DNA of 64,000 bases, from contig QFQS01000003.1 in the NCBI GenBank assembly GCA_003243455.1, positions 186,001 through 250,000 of the forward strand, written 5' to 3'. The stretch comes from Cereibacter sphaeroides. Lineage in GTDB: Bacteria; Pseudomonadota; Alphaproteobacteria; Rhodobacterales; Rhodobacteraceae. The notes under the pieces were generated by a model. It did not search any database. It saw only the letters and a list, made by a program, of their open reading frames with translations, and had not been told where the DNA came from. A program made the translations under genes and the position numbers. Positions 16,540-25,317 of this stretch are shown one piece after another (position 1 is the first letter of the stretch; each line of letters begins with the position of its first letter).

Positions 16540-17190
16540 ATGCTGAACCAGATACGCCCTGCGGAATCGACTCTGGCCGAGCATGACCGCGTGTATCGCA
16601 CGCTGCGCACGCAGGTGATGCACGGCGAGCTTTCGCCCGGCCAGGCGCTGACCCTGCGCGGGTTGGCGAAAACATTCGGTGTCTCGACTACCCCCGCGCG
16701 CGAGGCGGTGCGGCGGCTGGTGGCCGAAGGGGCACTGACCCTTTCCACCTCGGGCCGGATCGCCACCCCGGAACTGACCTCTGACCGGATCGAGGAACTG
16801 GCCTCGATCCGGGCGCTGCTGGAGCCGGAACTGGCCTCTCGCGCCTTGCCTCGGGCGCACTTCGCTTTGATCGAGCGATTGAAGACGATAAATTCTGCCA
16901 ATGCCGAAGCTGTCGCCAAAGGCGATGCGGTGGCCTATGTGCGCACCAATCTGGAGTTTCACCGCACGCTTTACCTGCGCGCGCAGGCACCGGCGATGCT
17001 GGCTATGACCGAGACCGTCTGGCTGCAACTGGGGCCGACCATGCGCGCGCTTTACGCCCGTCTGCGTCGGAACGAGCCGCCGCAACATCACCGCACCATT
17101 CTCGCGGCGCTCAAAGCGGGGGATGAACCCGGTCTACGGCTGGCGGTGAGAACGGACGTGACGCAAGGGCTGCGTCACCTCGCCGGGTAG
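16540..17190 (+). CDS. GntR-family (FadR/FCD) transcriptional regulator
   Basis: A 216-residue regulator: winged helix-turn-helix at about residues 15-80 (YRTLRTQVMHGELSPGQALTLRGLAKTFGVSTTPAREAVRRLVAEGAL) and an all-helical FCD ligand domain (ELASIRALLEPELASRAL; EFHRTLYLRAQAPAMLAM; HHRTILAALKAGD) with His residues typical of metal or carboxylate binding. The start at 16540 has GGAG upstream. The next operon, lpd, is convergent. Given its place beside the TCA block it could bind an organic acid, but this is not shown. Confidence 0.88.
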   Translation: MLNQIRPAESTLAEHDRVYRTLRTQVMHGELSPGQALTLRGLAKTFGVSTTPAREAVRRLVAEGALTLSTSGRIATPELTSDRIEELASIRALLEPELASRALPRAHFALIERLKTINSANAEAVAKGDAVAYVRTNLEFHRTLYLRAQAPAMLAMTETVWLQLGPTMRALYARLRRNEPPQHHRTILAALKAGDEPGLRLAVRTDVTQGLRHLAG

Positions 17191-17259
17191 GATGCAGGTC
17201 TGCAAGACTTTACCGCCGGTGTTCTTTTGTCAGCAGCCCGCATCCTGAATGCAGCACTT

Positions 17260-17285
17260 GAGGCGCGGCGACTGTGCCGCGCCTC
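17260..17285. terminator. Hairpin between GntR regulator and lpd
   Basis: GAGGCGCGGC (17260-17269) and GCCGCGCCTC (17276-17285) form a perfect 10-bp stem with a 6-nt loop in the 116-bp convergent intergenic region. It probably stops transcription from both sides; there is no clear T-run. Confidence 0.6.
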
Positions 17286-17306
17286 GACAGTGGAAGTCGT
17301 TTGAAA

Positions 17307-18695
17307 TCAGGTGTGTATCGCACCGTCGCCGCAGGCGAGCGCGGATTCCCGCACCGCTTCCGAGAAGGTGGGGTGAGCGTGGCAGGTCATCGCCACGTCC
17401 TGCGCCGAGGCGCCGAATTCCATCGCCACGCAGATCTCGTGGATCAACTCGCCCGCGGAAGGCCCGATGATGTGGCAGCCAAGGATGCGGTCGGTTTCCT
17501 TGTCCGCCAGCATCTTGACGAAGCCCTCGCCCTGAAAGACCGCCTTGGCGCGGGCGTTGCCCATGAAGGGGAACTTGCCGACCTTGTAGGCGCGGCCTTC
17601 GGCCTTGAGCTGCTCCTCGGTGGCGCCGACGTTGGCGACCTCGGGCGTGGTATAGATCACGCCGGGGATGACGCCGTAGTTCACATGGCTGGCCTGACCG
17701 GCAAGCATTTCGGCCAGAACGATGCCCTCATCCTCGGCCTTGTGGGCCAGCATCGGGCCGGGGATGGCGTCGCCGATGGCGTATACGCCCTTGATATTGG
17801 TCTGGAAATGATCGTCGACCTTGATCTGGCCGCGCGGCAGCATCTCGACGCCCAATGCCTCCAGTCCTAGCCCCTCGGTATAGGGACGGCGACCGGTTGC
17901 GACGAGGACGGTGTCAGTCGTCAGGCTTGCTTCGCTGTCGTCCTTGCGCAGCTTGTAGCGCAGAGTGACGCCGCCTTTTGCGGCCTCGGCCCCCTGGACG
18001 GCGGCGCCAAGAATGAACTCAAAGCCCTGTTTTTGCAGGATTCTCTGGAACGACTTTGCCACTTCGGCATCCATGCCGGGGGTGATGGCATCCAGGTATT
18101 CGATGACCGTCACCTTGGTGCCGAGGCGGGCATAGACCGAGCCCATTTCCAGCCCGATCACGCCTGCGCCGATGACGGCCAGCGACTTTGGAATCTTGCC
18201 CAGCGTCAGCGCGCCAGTCGAGGTGATGATGGTCTTTTCGTCCACGGTCACACCCGGCAAAGGCGAGGGTTCGGAGCCTGTTGCGATGATGATGTGTTTC
18301 CCCTCATGCACCTCGTCGCCGACCTTGACCTGCCCTGCGGCGGGGATGCTGCCCTTGCCTTTCAGCCAGGTTATCTTGTTCTTTTTGAACAGGAATTCGA
18401 CGCCCTTGGTGTTCTGTCCCACCACGTCCGACTTGTAGGCCTGCATCTTTGCCCAGTCGACCTTTGGGGCGCCGCCCATCAGGCCCATCTTCTCGAAATT
18501 CTCGTGGCTTTCGTGCAGCATATGGGTCGCGTGCAGCAGCGCCTTGGAAGGGATGCAGCCGATGTTGAGGCAGGTGCCGCCCAGCGTCTCGCGCGCCTCG
18601 ACCACGACCGTTTTCAGGCCGAGCTGGGCGCAGCGGATGGCACAGACATAGCCGCCCGGACCTGCGCCGATGATGATGACGTCAAAGCTTGCCAT
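17307..18695 (-). CDS. lpd: Dihydrolipoyl dehydrogenase (E3)
   Basis: A 462-residue FAD flavoprotein that reoxidises the lipoyl groups of the 2-oxoglutarate dehydrogenase complex with NAD+. N-terminal FAD site IIIGAGPGGYVCAIRCAQLGL, redox disulfide GGTCLNIGCIPSK, NAD site VIGAGVIGLEMGSVYARLG, second FAD motif GVYAIGDAIPGPMLAHKAEDEG and C-terminal catalytic HAHPTFSE are all present. It lies downstream of sucAB on the same strand, separated by the MAPEG cluster and an unknown gene. Confidence 0.97.
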   Translation of the reverse strand: MASFDVIIIGAGPGGYVCAIRCAQLGLKTVVVEARETLGGTCLNIGCIPSKALLHATHMLHESHENFEKMGLMGGAPKVDWAKMQAYKSDVVGQNTKGVEFLFKKNKITWLKGKGSIPAAGQVKVGDEVHEGKHIIIATGSEPSPLPGVTVDEKTIITSTGALTLGKIPKSLAVIGAGVIGLEMGSVYARLGTKVTVIEYLDAITPGMDAEVAKSFQRILQKQGFEFILGAAVQGAEAAKGGVTLRYKLRKDDSEASLTTDTVLVATGRRPYTEGLGLEALGVEMLPRGQIKVDDHFQTNIKGVYAIGDAIPGPMLAHKAEDEGIVLAEMLAGQASHVNYGVIPGVIYTTPEVANVGATEEQLKAEGRAYKVGKFPFMGNARAKAVFQGEGFVKMLADKETDRILGCHIIGPSAGELIHEICVAMEFGASAQDVAMTCHAHPTFSEAVRESALACGDGAIHT

Positions 18696-18789
18696 TGTGG
18701 CCTCCTTGGCTTTGCGAAGCGGCTGGGACCGGTATGGGTCCGGTATGGCTTCGGTATGTAGACGGATTGGGTCGGGAATTCGGGGCGGG

Positions 18790-18845
18790 CAGAGGCAGGG
18801 GGCTGTCTGCCCCCTGCGACCCCCGAGGATATTTGGAAACGGAAG
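18790..18845. repeat. GC-rich hairpin with CCCCGAGGATATTTGGAAAC motif
   Basis: Sequence between lpd and the MAPEG gene containing GGGGGC/GCCCCC pairing and the motif CCCCGAGGATATTTGGAAAC. From memory, this motif recurs between genes in Rhodobacterales genomes as a small REP-like element; only one copy was noticed in this window. Confidence 0.4.
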
Positions 18846-18851
18846 AAGCCA

Positions 18852-19263
18852 TCAGAAGAGGCTCGCCAAGATCATGGCCATGGTCGCGGCGAAGCCTATC
18901 GACCAGATGACCGAACGCCATGGGACGAGGCCCATGGCATAGGCGGGGATATAGAGGACGCGGGCCGCGGAGGTAGGTCCAGGCGCAGGCTGTGGTGAAG
19001 GCGCTGGAGCGGTCCGACAGGGTCACGACCACGACGGCGAGGGAGAAGAGGATCAGCCCTTCGAAATGGTTGTCGAGCGCGCGGTAAAGACGGCCGGTGA
19101 CGGGTGACACCTGCTCCATCAGCAGCCGCTGCATCGCTTGCGGATCGCGCGGCGAGAGCGTCTTGTGCGGACCGAGTTCCAGATTGGCCGGCACGGCCAT
19201 CAGCACGAACTGGACACCCTGCAACAGACCGGCAAGAGCAAGGACGGTGATCTCGGGCGTCAT
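18852..19263 (-). pseudogene. MAPEG-family membrane protein, frameshifted
   Basis: The first frame begins MTPEITVLALAGLLQGVQFVLMAVPANLELG and follows the MAPEG family through TLSDRSSAFTTACAWTYL. It then becomes unrelated. A shift of one base near 18969-18970 (an extra C in CTCC) restores AARVLYIPAYAMGLVPWR and a final helix ending SLF and TGA at 18852-18854, the normal MAPEG C-terminus (about 137 codons in total). So this is either a recently broken gene or a sequencing error. The ATG overlaps the stop of the small gene upstream (ATGA). A second, intact MAPEG gene lies at 19518-19904. Confidence 0.8.
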
Positions 19264-19502
19264 GCGGTCCTGAGGAACTGCGCGGTGATGCCGCCGTGAA
19301 GGCTCGACTGGTTGCTGATCCAGGTCTGCGCGCGGCCACGGTCATGCGCCTCGAACAGCGCGACGGCCTTTGTGCTGTCATCCGCGTCGCGCCAAAGCTG
19401 CATCAGCGTCAGCCCGGCCTGACCCAGATCCTCGGAATGGGCATCGAAATCGGCCTTCCAGGCGTCATAGCCGCCGGTTGCGATCTGGACGAGCAGTTGC
19501 AT
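19260..19502 (-). CDS. Small hypothetical protein (80 aa)
   Basis: An 80-residue protein starting MQLLVQIATGGYDAWKADFDAHSEDLGQAG, with the alternating pattern and size of small antibiotic-biosynthesis-monooxygenase/Dabb-like ferredoxin-fold proteins; the family is not certain. It sits between the two MAPEG genes on the same strand, 15 bp after the first and overlapping the second by 4 bp, so the three are one operon. Confidence 0.7.
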   Translation of the reverse strand: MQLLVQIATGGYDAWKADFDAHSEDLGQAGLTLMQLWRDADDSTKAVALFEAHDRGRAQTWISNQSSLHGGITAQFLRTA

Positions 19503-19517
19503 GATATGCCTCCGGGA

Positions 19518-19904
19518 TCAGATTGCGCAGATGTAGAGATAGAGCGTGGCCAGGAACCCGACCAGCCAGACGCCGGTGCGGATCCAGGGCGTGCCAAGCG
19601 GATAGACGACGGCGTAGACCAACCGCGCGATCAGGAACAGTTGCGTCGCGATCAGGGTCGAGGGGCTGAAGGCCGCCTTTGCCTGCAGGATCAGGATCGC
19701 CGGGGCGAACAGCGTCATTGCGACGATCGAGTTATCCGCCGCCCGCCTGGCCCGCCCCGCAAGACCCGTCAGCTCTCTCGGCTGGTCACGCGGGGTCACG
19801 AGATAATCCATCCCGAGCTGGCTTTGCGCCGTCAGGACATGGACCAGCATCTGCACGATGGTGAGCAGGCCGAAAAGGGCGAGGATGGTCAGTTCGCTGG
19901 ACAT
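19518..19904 (-). CDS. MAPEG-family membrane protein
   Basis: A 128-residue inner-membrane protein of the membrane-associated eicosanoid/glutathione metabolism (MAPEG) family. Four hydrophobic helices are visible (LTILALFGLLTIVQMLVHVL; NSIVAMTLFAPAILIL; TLIATQLFLIARLVYAVVY; GVWLVGFLATLYLYI). The helix-2/3 segment RRAADNSIVAM resembles the glutathione-binding ERAxxN region. First gene of a three-gene operon that ends in a frameshifted paralogue; biochemical role unknown. Confidence 0.85.
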   Translation of the reverse strand: MSSELTILALFGLLTIVQMLVHVLTAQSQLGMDYLVTPRDQPRELTGLAGRARRAADNSIVAMTLFAPAILILQAKAAFSPSTLIATQLFLIARLVYAVVYPLGTPWIRTGVWLVGFLATLYLYICAI

Positions 19905-20014
19905 TCATTCCTCCGGTTGGCCGCGATGGCGGGGGGAGCGTAGCATGGGTTCGTTGCGGGATGTGAGGGTCGTGCGTTGCACGAGGGCCTGCCAGCCGTC
20001 CAGCTCTCAATATG

Positions 20015-20704
20015 CTAAAATGGAATTTCATCATCGCCGCTACCTTCACTACGAAGGTCTTGCAGTTTAAGGGGCTCTCTCTCAGCCTGAAGCAATCGAT
20101 GCTCTTCTTCCTCCAACTCCTTAGCCTCACCAATTATAGCGGTTATAGTGGTGAGCGCATCAGGCGCATCTGCCAAGAATGAGGTTGCCCCTTGGAGACC
20201 TACAGAAAGAAGTGCCAGAATTCCCATTAGCTTGGCGTAGTCTACACGACGGGCGATTACTATGGAGTGCAATTCGTCCAGTTTACTAAAGAGCTTGGCC
20301 TTCTGTTTTTCGGATAGCTCCGAATTTGTTATGAGCGTTCGAAGCCTTTCAATCTGTGAGAACAGCTTCGTCTTTGATGTTCGAGGCAGTTCAACAGAAA
20401 AAGCTACATTGGTGGTCAACGATTTGACACTTAACTTTGTAGCTAGCGCGATGATCTCTGAACGGACTTCCGAATACTGATGTCGGATATTCCCAACAGA
20501 AAATTCAGAAATACTGCCGAGGCCCAGTGCTTGGGCGGCGCTCATCAAAACTGTGCAGTATTCAACAAGGTCAAGGTCACTGGGTCCGTCCCTTATATCA
20601 GTTACCTCAGCCAAGCGAGATTCGAGCAAGTCACGCAACTTCAGCCATCGCGGAATTGGCTCAGTCGGAAGGCTCTCAAAGTCTGCCGATGAAACAAGTG
20701 CCAT
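20015..20704 (-). CDS. Hypothetical protein with SSB-like C-terminal tip
   Basis: A 229-residue protein of unknown family. Residues ~100-190 are strongly helical (LFSQIERLRTLI; SELSEKQKAKLFSKLDELHSIVIARRVDYAKLMGILALLS), probably coiled coil, then comes an acidic region AKELEEEEHRLLQAER. The last residues are GDDEIPF, almost the DDDIPF tip by which SSB recruits repair and replication proteins. AT-richer than its neighbours and placed just after sucB, interrupting the usual sucAB-lpd run: a likely acquired gene. No signal peptide or clear membrane segment. Confidence 0.7.
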   Translation of the reverse strand: MALVSSADFESLPTEPIPRWLKLRDLLESRLAEVTDIRDGPSDLDLVEYCTVLMSAAQALGLGSISEFSVGNIRHQYSEVRSEIIALATKLSVKSLTTNVAFSVELPRTSKTKLFSQIERLRTLITNSELSEKQKAKLFSKLDELHSIVIARRVDYAKLMGILALLSVGLQGATSFLADAPDALTTITAIIGEAKELEEEEHRLLQAEREPLKLQDLRSEGSGDDEIPF

Positions 20705-20707
20705 ATA

Positions 20708-22285
20708 TCACAGATCCATAAGCAGCCGCCTCGGATCCTCCAGCGCCTCTTTCACGCGGACGAGGAAGGTCACGGCGCCTTTGCCGTCAACCACGCGGTG
20801 ATCATAGCTCAGGGCCAGGTACATCATCGGGCGGATGACGATCTCGCCGCGCACCACCACGGGGCGGTCCTGGATCTTGTGCATGCCGAGGATGCCCGAC
20901 TGCGGCGGGTTCAGGATCGGCGAGGACATGAGCGAGCCATAGACGCCGCCGTTCGAGATGGTGAAGCTGCCGCCCTGCATCTCGGCCATCGACAGCTTGC
21001 CGTCGCGGGCGCGGGTGCCGAGTTCGGCGATCTTCTTTTCGATATCGGCAAACGACATGCGGTCGGCGTCGCGAACGACCGGCACGACGAGGCCCGAGGG
21101 CGTGCCGACGGCCACGCCCATGTGGACGTAGTTCTTGTAGACCACATCGGTTCCGTCGATCTCGGCGTTGACCTCGGGCACCTCGGCCAGCGCATGGCAG
21201 CAGGCTTTGACGAAGAAGGACATGAAGCCCAGCTTCACGCCGTGCTTCTTCTCGAACAGGTCCTTGTATTCGTTGCGAAGCTCCATGATGGCCAGCATGT
21301 CGGCCTCGTTATAGGTCGTCAGCATCGCGGCGGTGTTCTGCGCGTCTTTCAGGCGGCGCGCGATGGTCTGGCGCAGGCGGGTCATCTTGACCCGTTCCTC
21401 GCGCGCGGCATCGTCGGCCGGAACCGGCGCGCGCGGCGCGGCGGCAGGGGCAGGGGCCGGAGCGGCGGCAACCGGGGCAGCCGCCGGTGCGGCAGCGGCG
21501 CGCGCCACGTCTTCCTTCATCACCCGGCCGTCGCGGCCGGTGGGCGTGACGGCATCACGGCTGATGCCAGCCTCTGCCATCGCCTTCTTGGCCGAAGGCG
21601 CATCCTCGACGTCCTTCGCGGCGCCTTCGCGCGGCTTGACCTCTGCCGGACCGGCGGCGGGCACGACCTCGCCGAGCGTGTCCGAGACGGCGGGGGCGGG
21701 GGCGCCAGCCTCTTGCGGGGTGATCGTCGCCAGCTTGGCATTCGGCGTCACGGTCGAGCCTTCGGGCGCGATGATCGAGGACAGGATACCGGCAGCGGGG
21801 GCGGGAACCTCGACCGAGACCTTGTCGGTTTCCAGCTCGCACAGCATTTCGTCCTGTTCGACGCGGTCGCCCGGCTTCTTGAACCAGGTCGATACCGTCG
21901 CCTCGGAGACGCTTTCGCCGAGCGTCGGCACCATCACGTCGATCATGTTACCCTCTCCTGCGCTGGGTCGAGCCACGAGCGCCTCCTTTGTCTCAGCTTC
22001 CGGTTTCGGGGCAGGTGCGGCCTGTCCCTGGTTTGTCTGGTTCGCCTGGGCTTCGCCGATCTGGGCAAGCAAAGCGGCGACGCCAACGGTCGTACCTTCG
22101 GGCGCGACGATCTCGGTCAGGGTGCCTGCGACGGGGCTTGGCACCTCGACCGTCACCTTGTCGGTTTCCAGCTCGCACAGCATCTCGTCGACGGCGACCG
22201 CATCACCCACCTTCTTGAACCAGGTGGCCACGGTCGCCTCGGTCACGCTTTCGCCCAGCGTCGGGACGCGGACCTCAACCGCCAT
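20708..22285 (-). CDS. sucB: 2-oxoglutarate dehydrogenase E2, dihydrolipoyllysine succinyltransferase
   Basis: A 525-residue E2 core of the 2-oxoglutarate dehydrogenase complex. It has two N-terminal lipoyl domains, each with VPTLGESV and the lipoylated ELETDKV motif (around residues 1-78 and 110-190), then an Ala/Pro linker, a peripheral subunit-binding domain (SAKKAMAEAGISRDAVTPTGRDGRVMKEDV) and the catalytic acyltransferase domain ending LALSYDHRVVDGKGAV (active His and Asp). The better-known E. coli SucB has one lipoyl domain. ATG 22285 overlaps the sucA stop by 11 bp; a GTG three codons earlier is possible. Confidence 0.96.
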   Translation of the reverse strand: MAVEVRVPTLGESVTEATVATWFKKVGDAVAVDEMLCELETDKVTVEVPSPVAGTLTEIVAPEGTTVGVAALLAQIGEAQANQTNQGQAAPAPKPEAETKEALVARPSAGEGNMIDVMVPTLGESVSEATVSTWFKKPGDRVEQDEMLCELETDKVSVEVPAPAAGILSSIIAPEGSTVTPNAKLATITPQEAGAPAPAVSDTLGEVVPAAGPAEVKPREGAAKDVEDAPSAKKAMAEAGISRDAVTPTGRDGRVMKEDVARAAAAPAAAPVAAAPAPAPAAAPRAPVPADDAAREERVKMTRLRQTIARRLKDAQNTAAMLTTYNEADMLAIMELRNEYKDLFEKKHGVKLGFMSFFVKACCHALAEVPEVNAEIDGTDVVYKNYVHMGVAVGTPSGLVVPVVRDADRMSFADIEKKIAELGTRARDGKLSMAEMQGGSFTISNGGVYGSLMSSPILNPPQSGILGMHKIQDRPVVVRGEIVIRPMMYLALSYDHRVVDGKGAVTFLVRVKEALEDPRRLLMDL

Positions 22286-25259
22286 TGCTGTCACCGCCGA
22301 TCGTCAGGGCATCGTTCACCAGCGCCGTCTGTTCCGCCTTGTGGCGGCTGGCCAGACCCGTCGCGGGCGAGGCCGAGGCGGCGCGACCGGCGTAGACCGG
22401 ACGCAGGTGCTGCGCGCCGATGCGGCCCAGCACCCATTCGAGGTTCGGCTCGACGAAAGTCCAGCCGCCCTGGTTCTTCGGCTCTTCCTGGCACCAGACC
22501 ATCTCGGCGCCCTTGAAGCGCTCCAACTCCTTCACGAGGCTCAGCGCCGGGAAGGGGTAAAGCTGTTCAAGCCGCAGCAGGTAGACGTCGTTGATCCCCC
22601 GCGCGTCACGTTCCGCCAGAAGGTCGTAGTAGACCTTGCCCGAACACATCACGACCCGACGGATTTCGGCGTCGGGGCGCAGTTTGGTGTCCGAATGTCC
22701 CTTCTGCGCATCGTCCCACAACACGCGGTGGAAGCTGGAACCGGTGGTGAAATCATCGGCGTCCGAGATGCAGAGCGGATGGCGCAGAAGCGATTTCGGC
22801 GTCATCAGGATCAGCGGTTTGCGGAAGCCGCGGTGGATCTGGCGGCGCAGGATGTGGAAGTAGTTGGCAGGCGTCGAGCAGTTGGCGACGATCCAGTTGT
22901 CGTTGGCCGAAAGCTGCAGGAAGCGTTCCAGGCGGGCGCTGGAATGTTCCGGTCCCTGACCCTCAAACCCGTGCGGCAGCAGGCAGACAAGGCCCGACAT
23001 GCGCAGCCACTTCGCCTCGCCCGAGTTGATGAACTGGTCGAACATGATCTGCGCACCGTTGGCGAAATCGCCGAACTGCGCTTCCCACAGGACCAGCGCA
23101 TTCGGCTCGGCCAGCGAATATCCATACTCGAAGCCCAGCACCGCATATTCCGAGAGCATCGAGTCGATGACCTCGTACCGGGCCTGACCTGCGCGGATGT
23201 TGTTCAGCGGGTAATAGCGTGTCTCGGTCGTCTGATCGACGAAGGCCGAATGGCGTTGGCTGAACGTCCCGCGGGTGCAGTCCTGACCGGACAGACGCAC
23301 AGGGAAGCCTTCGGTGACAAGGCTGCCAAAGGCCAGCGCCTCGGCGGTGGCCCAGTCGAACCCCTTGCCGGTGGCGACCATCTGCGCCTTGGCCTCGACC
23401 AGACGGCCGACGGTCTTGTGCAGATCGAAGCCCTCGGGCACGCGGGATATCGCGCCACCGACTTCGGCCAGCGTTTCGGGCGCGATGGCGGTTTCCCCGC
23501 GCTGGTAGTTGTCGGCGTCGCGGCCGCCCATGTTCTTCCAGCGGCCATCCAGCCAGTCGGCCTTGTTCGGCTTGTAGTCCTTGCCCGCCTCGAACTCTTC
23601 GTTGAGCTTGGCCTGAAAGGCGGCCTTCATATCCTCGATCTCGCCCTCGGGGATCAGGCCGTCCTTGACCAGACGGTCGGTGTAAAGCTGCAGCGTCGTC
23701 TTCTGCTTGCGGATACGGGTATACATCGCCGGGTTGGTGAACATCGGCTCGTCGCCTTCGTTGTGACCGAAGCGGCGGTAGCAGAAGATGTCGAGCACCA
23801 CGTCCTTGTGGAATTTCTGGCGGAACTCGGTCGCCACGCGGGCGGCGTGGACCACAGCCTCGGGGTCGTCGCCGTTGACGTGGAAGATCGGCGCTTCGAC
23901 CATCAGGGCGATGTCGGTCGGATAGGGCGATGAGCGACTGAAGGCGGGCGCGGTCGTGAAGCCGATCTGGTTGTTCACGACGATATGGATCGTGCCACCC
24001 GTGCGGTGGCCGACAAGGCCCGACAGGCCAAAGCATTCGGCCACGACGCCCTGACCGGCAAAGGCCGCGTCGCCGTGCAGCAGGATCGGCAGCACCTGAT
24101 GGCGGGTCTTGTCGCCGAACTGTTCCTGCTTGGCGCGGACCTTGCCCAGCACGACGGGGTTCACCGCCTCCAGGTGGCTGGGGTTCGCGGTCAGCGACAG
24201 GTGGACGGTGTTGCCGTCAAAGGTGCGGTCGGACGAGGCGCCGAGGTGATACTTCACGTCGCCTGAACCATCGACATCCTCGGGCTTGAAGCTGCCGCCC
24301 TGAAACTCGTTGAAGATGGCGCGATAGGGCTTTTGCATCACGTTGGCGAGGATGTTCAGCCGGCCGCGGTGCGGCATGCCGATCACGACTTCCTTCACGC
24401 CAAGGTTGCCGCCGCGCTTGATGATCTGTTCCATCGCGGGGATCAGGCTTTCGCCGCCATCAAGGCCGAAACGCTTGGTCCCCATGTACTTCACATGCAG
24501 GAACTTCTCGTAGCCCTCGGCCTCGACCAGCTTGTTCAGGATCGCCTTGCGCCCCTCACGGGTAAAGGCGATCTCCTTGCCATAGCCCTCGATACGCTCT
24601 TTCAGCCAGGCGGCCTGCTCGGGGTCGGAGATGTGCATGTATTGCAGCGCGAAGGTGCCGCAGTAGGTGCGCTTCACGATCTCGACGATCTGGCGCATCG
24701 AGGCGTGCTGCAGCCCAAGCACGTTATCGATGAAGATCGGACGATCCAGATCGGCGTCCGAAAAACCATAGGATTTCGGATCAAGCTCGGGCTGGTTGCC
24801 CCGGTCGGTCAGGCCCAACGGATCGAGGTCGGCGGCAAGGTGGCCACGAATGCGGTAGGCACGGATGATCATGATCGCGCGGATCGAGTCGAGCACGGCG
24901 CGCTGGATCGCGGCCTCGCTGACCTGCACGCCCGTCTCGGCGGCCTTCGCCGCAATCTTTTGCCCGGCGGCCTTGGCCTCTTTGGCAGGCACGGCCAGCG
25001 GCCAGTCGCCCGTCAGCGCCAGCGTCAGGTCATCGACGGGCTGCGGCGGCCAGTCGGCCCGCGCCCAGGACGGCCCCTGAGCCTGGCTCTTTGCGTCAGA
25101 GTCGCTGTCACCCAGCGACTTGAAGAACTCGGCCCAGCCCGCGTCGACCGAAGCAGGATCGGTCGCAAAACGCGCCGCCAGCTGGTCGATGTAATCCGCG
25201 TTCGCGCCATCCATGAAGGCCTGCGCGTGGAATTGGGTGTTGGGGGATTGTTCGGTCAT
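22275..25259 (-). CDS. sucA: 2-oxoglutarate dehydrogenase E1
   Basis: A 994-residue thiamine-diphosphate-dependent E1 that decarboxylates 2-oxoglutarate and transfers the succinyl group to lipoyl-E2. The N-terminus (QAFMDGANADYIDQLAARFATDPASVDAGWAEFF) is the E2/E3-docking segment; the ThDP core (HGDAAFAGQGVVAECFGLSGL), the RRFGHNEGDEP region and the C-terminal YRRQIHRGFRKPLILMTPKSLLRHP-like segment fit SucA. Full family length. Followed directly by sucB; sucD lies 58 bp upstream, so sucD-sucA-sucB are probably co-transcribed. Confidence 0.97.
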   Translation of the reverse strand: MTEQSPNTQFHAQAFMDGANADYIDQLAARFATDPASVDAGWAEFFKSLGDSDSDAKSQAQGPSWARADWPPQPVDDLTLALTGDWPLAVPAKEAKAAGQKIAAKAAETGVQVSEAAIQRAVLDSIRAIMIIRAYRIRGHLAADLDPLGLTDRGNQPELDPKSYGFSDADLDRPIFIDNVLGLQHASMRQIVEIVKRTYCGTFALQYMHISDPEQAAWLKERIEGYGKEIAFTREGRKAILNKLVEAEGYEKFLHVKYMGTKRFGLDGGESLIPAMEQIIKRGGNLGVKEVVIGMPHRGRLNILANVMQKPYRAIFNEFQGGSFKPEDVDGSGDVKYHLGASSDRTFDGNTVHLSLTANPSHLEAVNPVVLGKVRAKQEQFGDKTRHQVLPILLHGDAAFAGQGVVAECFGLSGLVGHRTGGTIHIVVNNQIGFTTAPAFSRSSPYPTDIALMVEAPIFHVNGDDPEAVVHAARVATEFRQKFHKDVVLDIFCYRRFGHNEGDEPMFTNPAMYTRIRKQKTTLQLYTDRLVKDGLIPEGEIEDMKAAFQAKLNEEFEAGKDYKPNKADWLDGRWKNMGGRDADNYQRGETAIAPETLAEVGGAISRVPEGFDLHKTVGRLVEAKAQMVATGKGFDWATAEALAFGSLVTEGFPVRLSGQDCTRGTFSQRHSAFVDQTTETRYYPLNNIRAGQARYEVIDSMLSEYAVLGFEYGYSLAEPNALVLWEAQFGDFANGAQIMFDQFINSGEAKWLRMSGLVCLLPHGFEGQGPEHSSARLERFLQLSANDNWIVANCSTPANYFHILRRQIHRGFRKPLILMTPKSLLRHPLCISDADDFTTGSSFHRVLWDDAQKGHSDTKLRPDAEIRRVVMCSGKVYYDLLAERDARGINDVYLLRLEQLYPFPALSLVKELERFKGAEMVWCQEEPKNQGGWTFVEPNLEWVLGRIGAQHLRPVYAGRAASASPATGLASRHKAEQTALVNDALTIGGDSNGG

Positions 25260-25317
25260 TTCTGCATCCCTTGTCTTGGGGGAGGGCGGCTCCGCGAATT
25301 CGGAGCCGCTGGCATCC

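Noticed and set aside
21333..23933. 866-residue plus-strand open frame opposite sucA/sucB
   Set aside because: It is the antisense of two firmly identified genes, with low-complexity, GC-driven composition and no family features.
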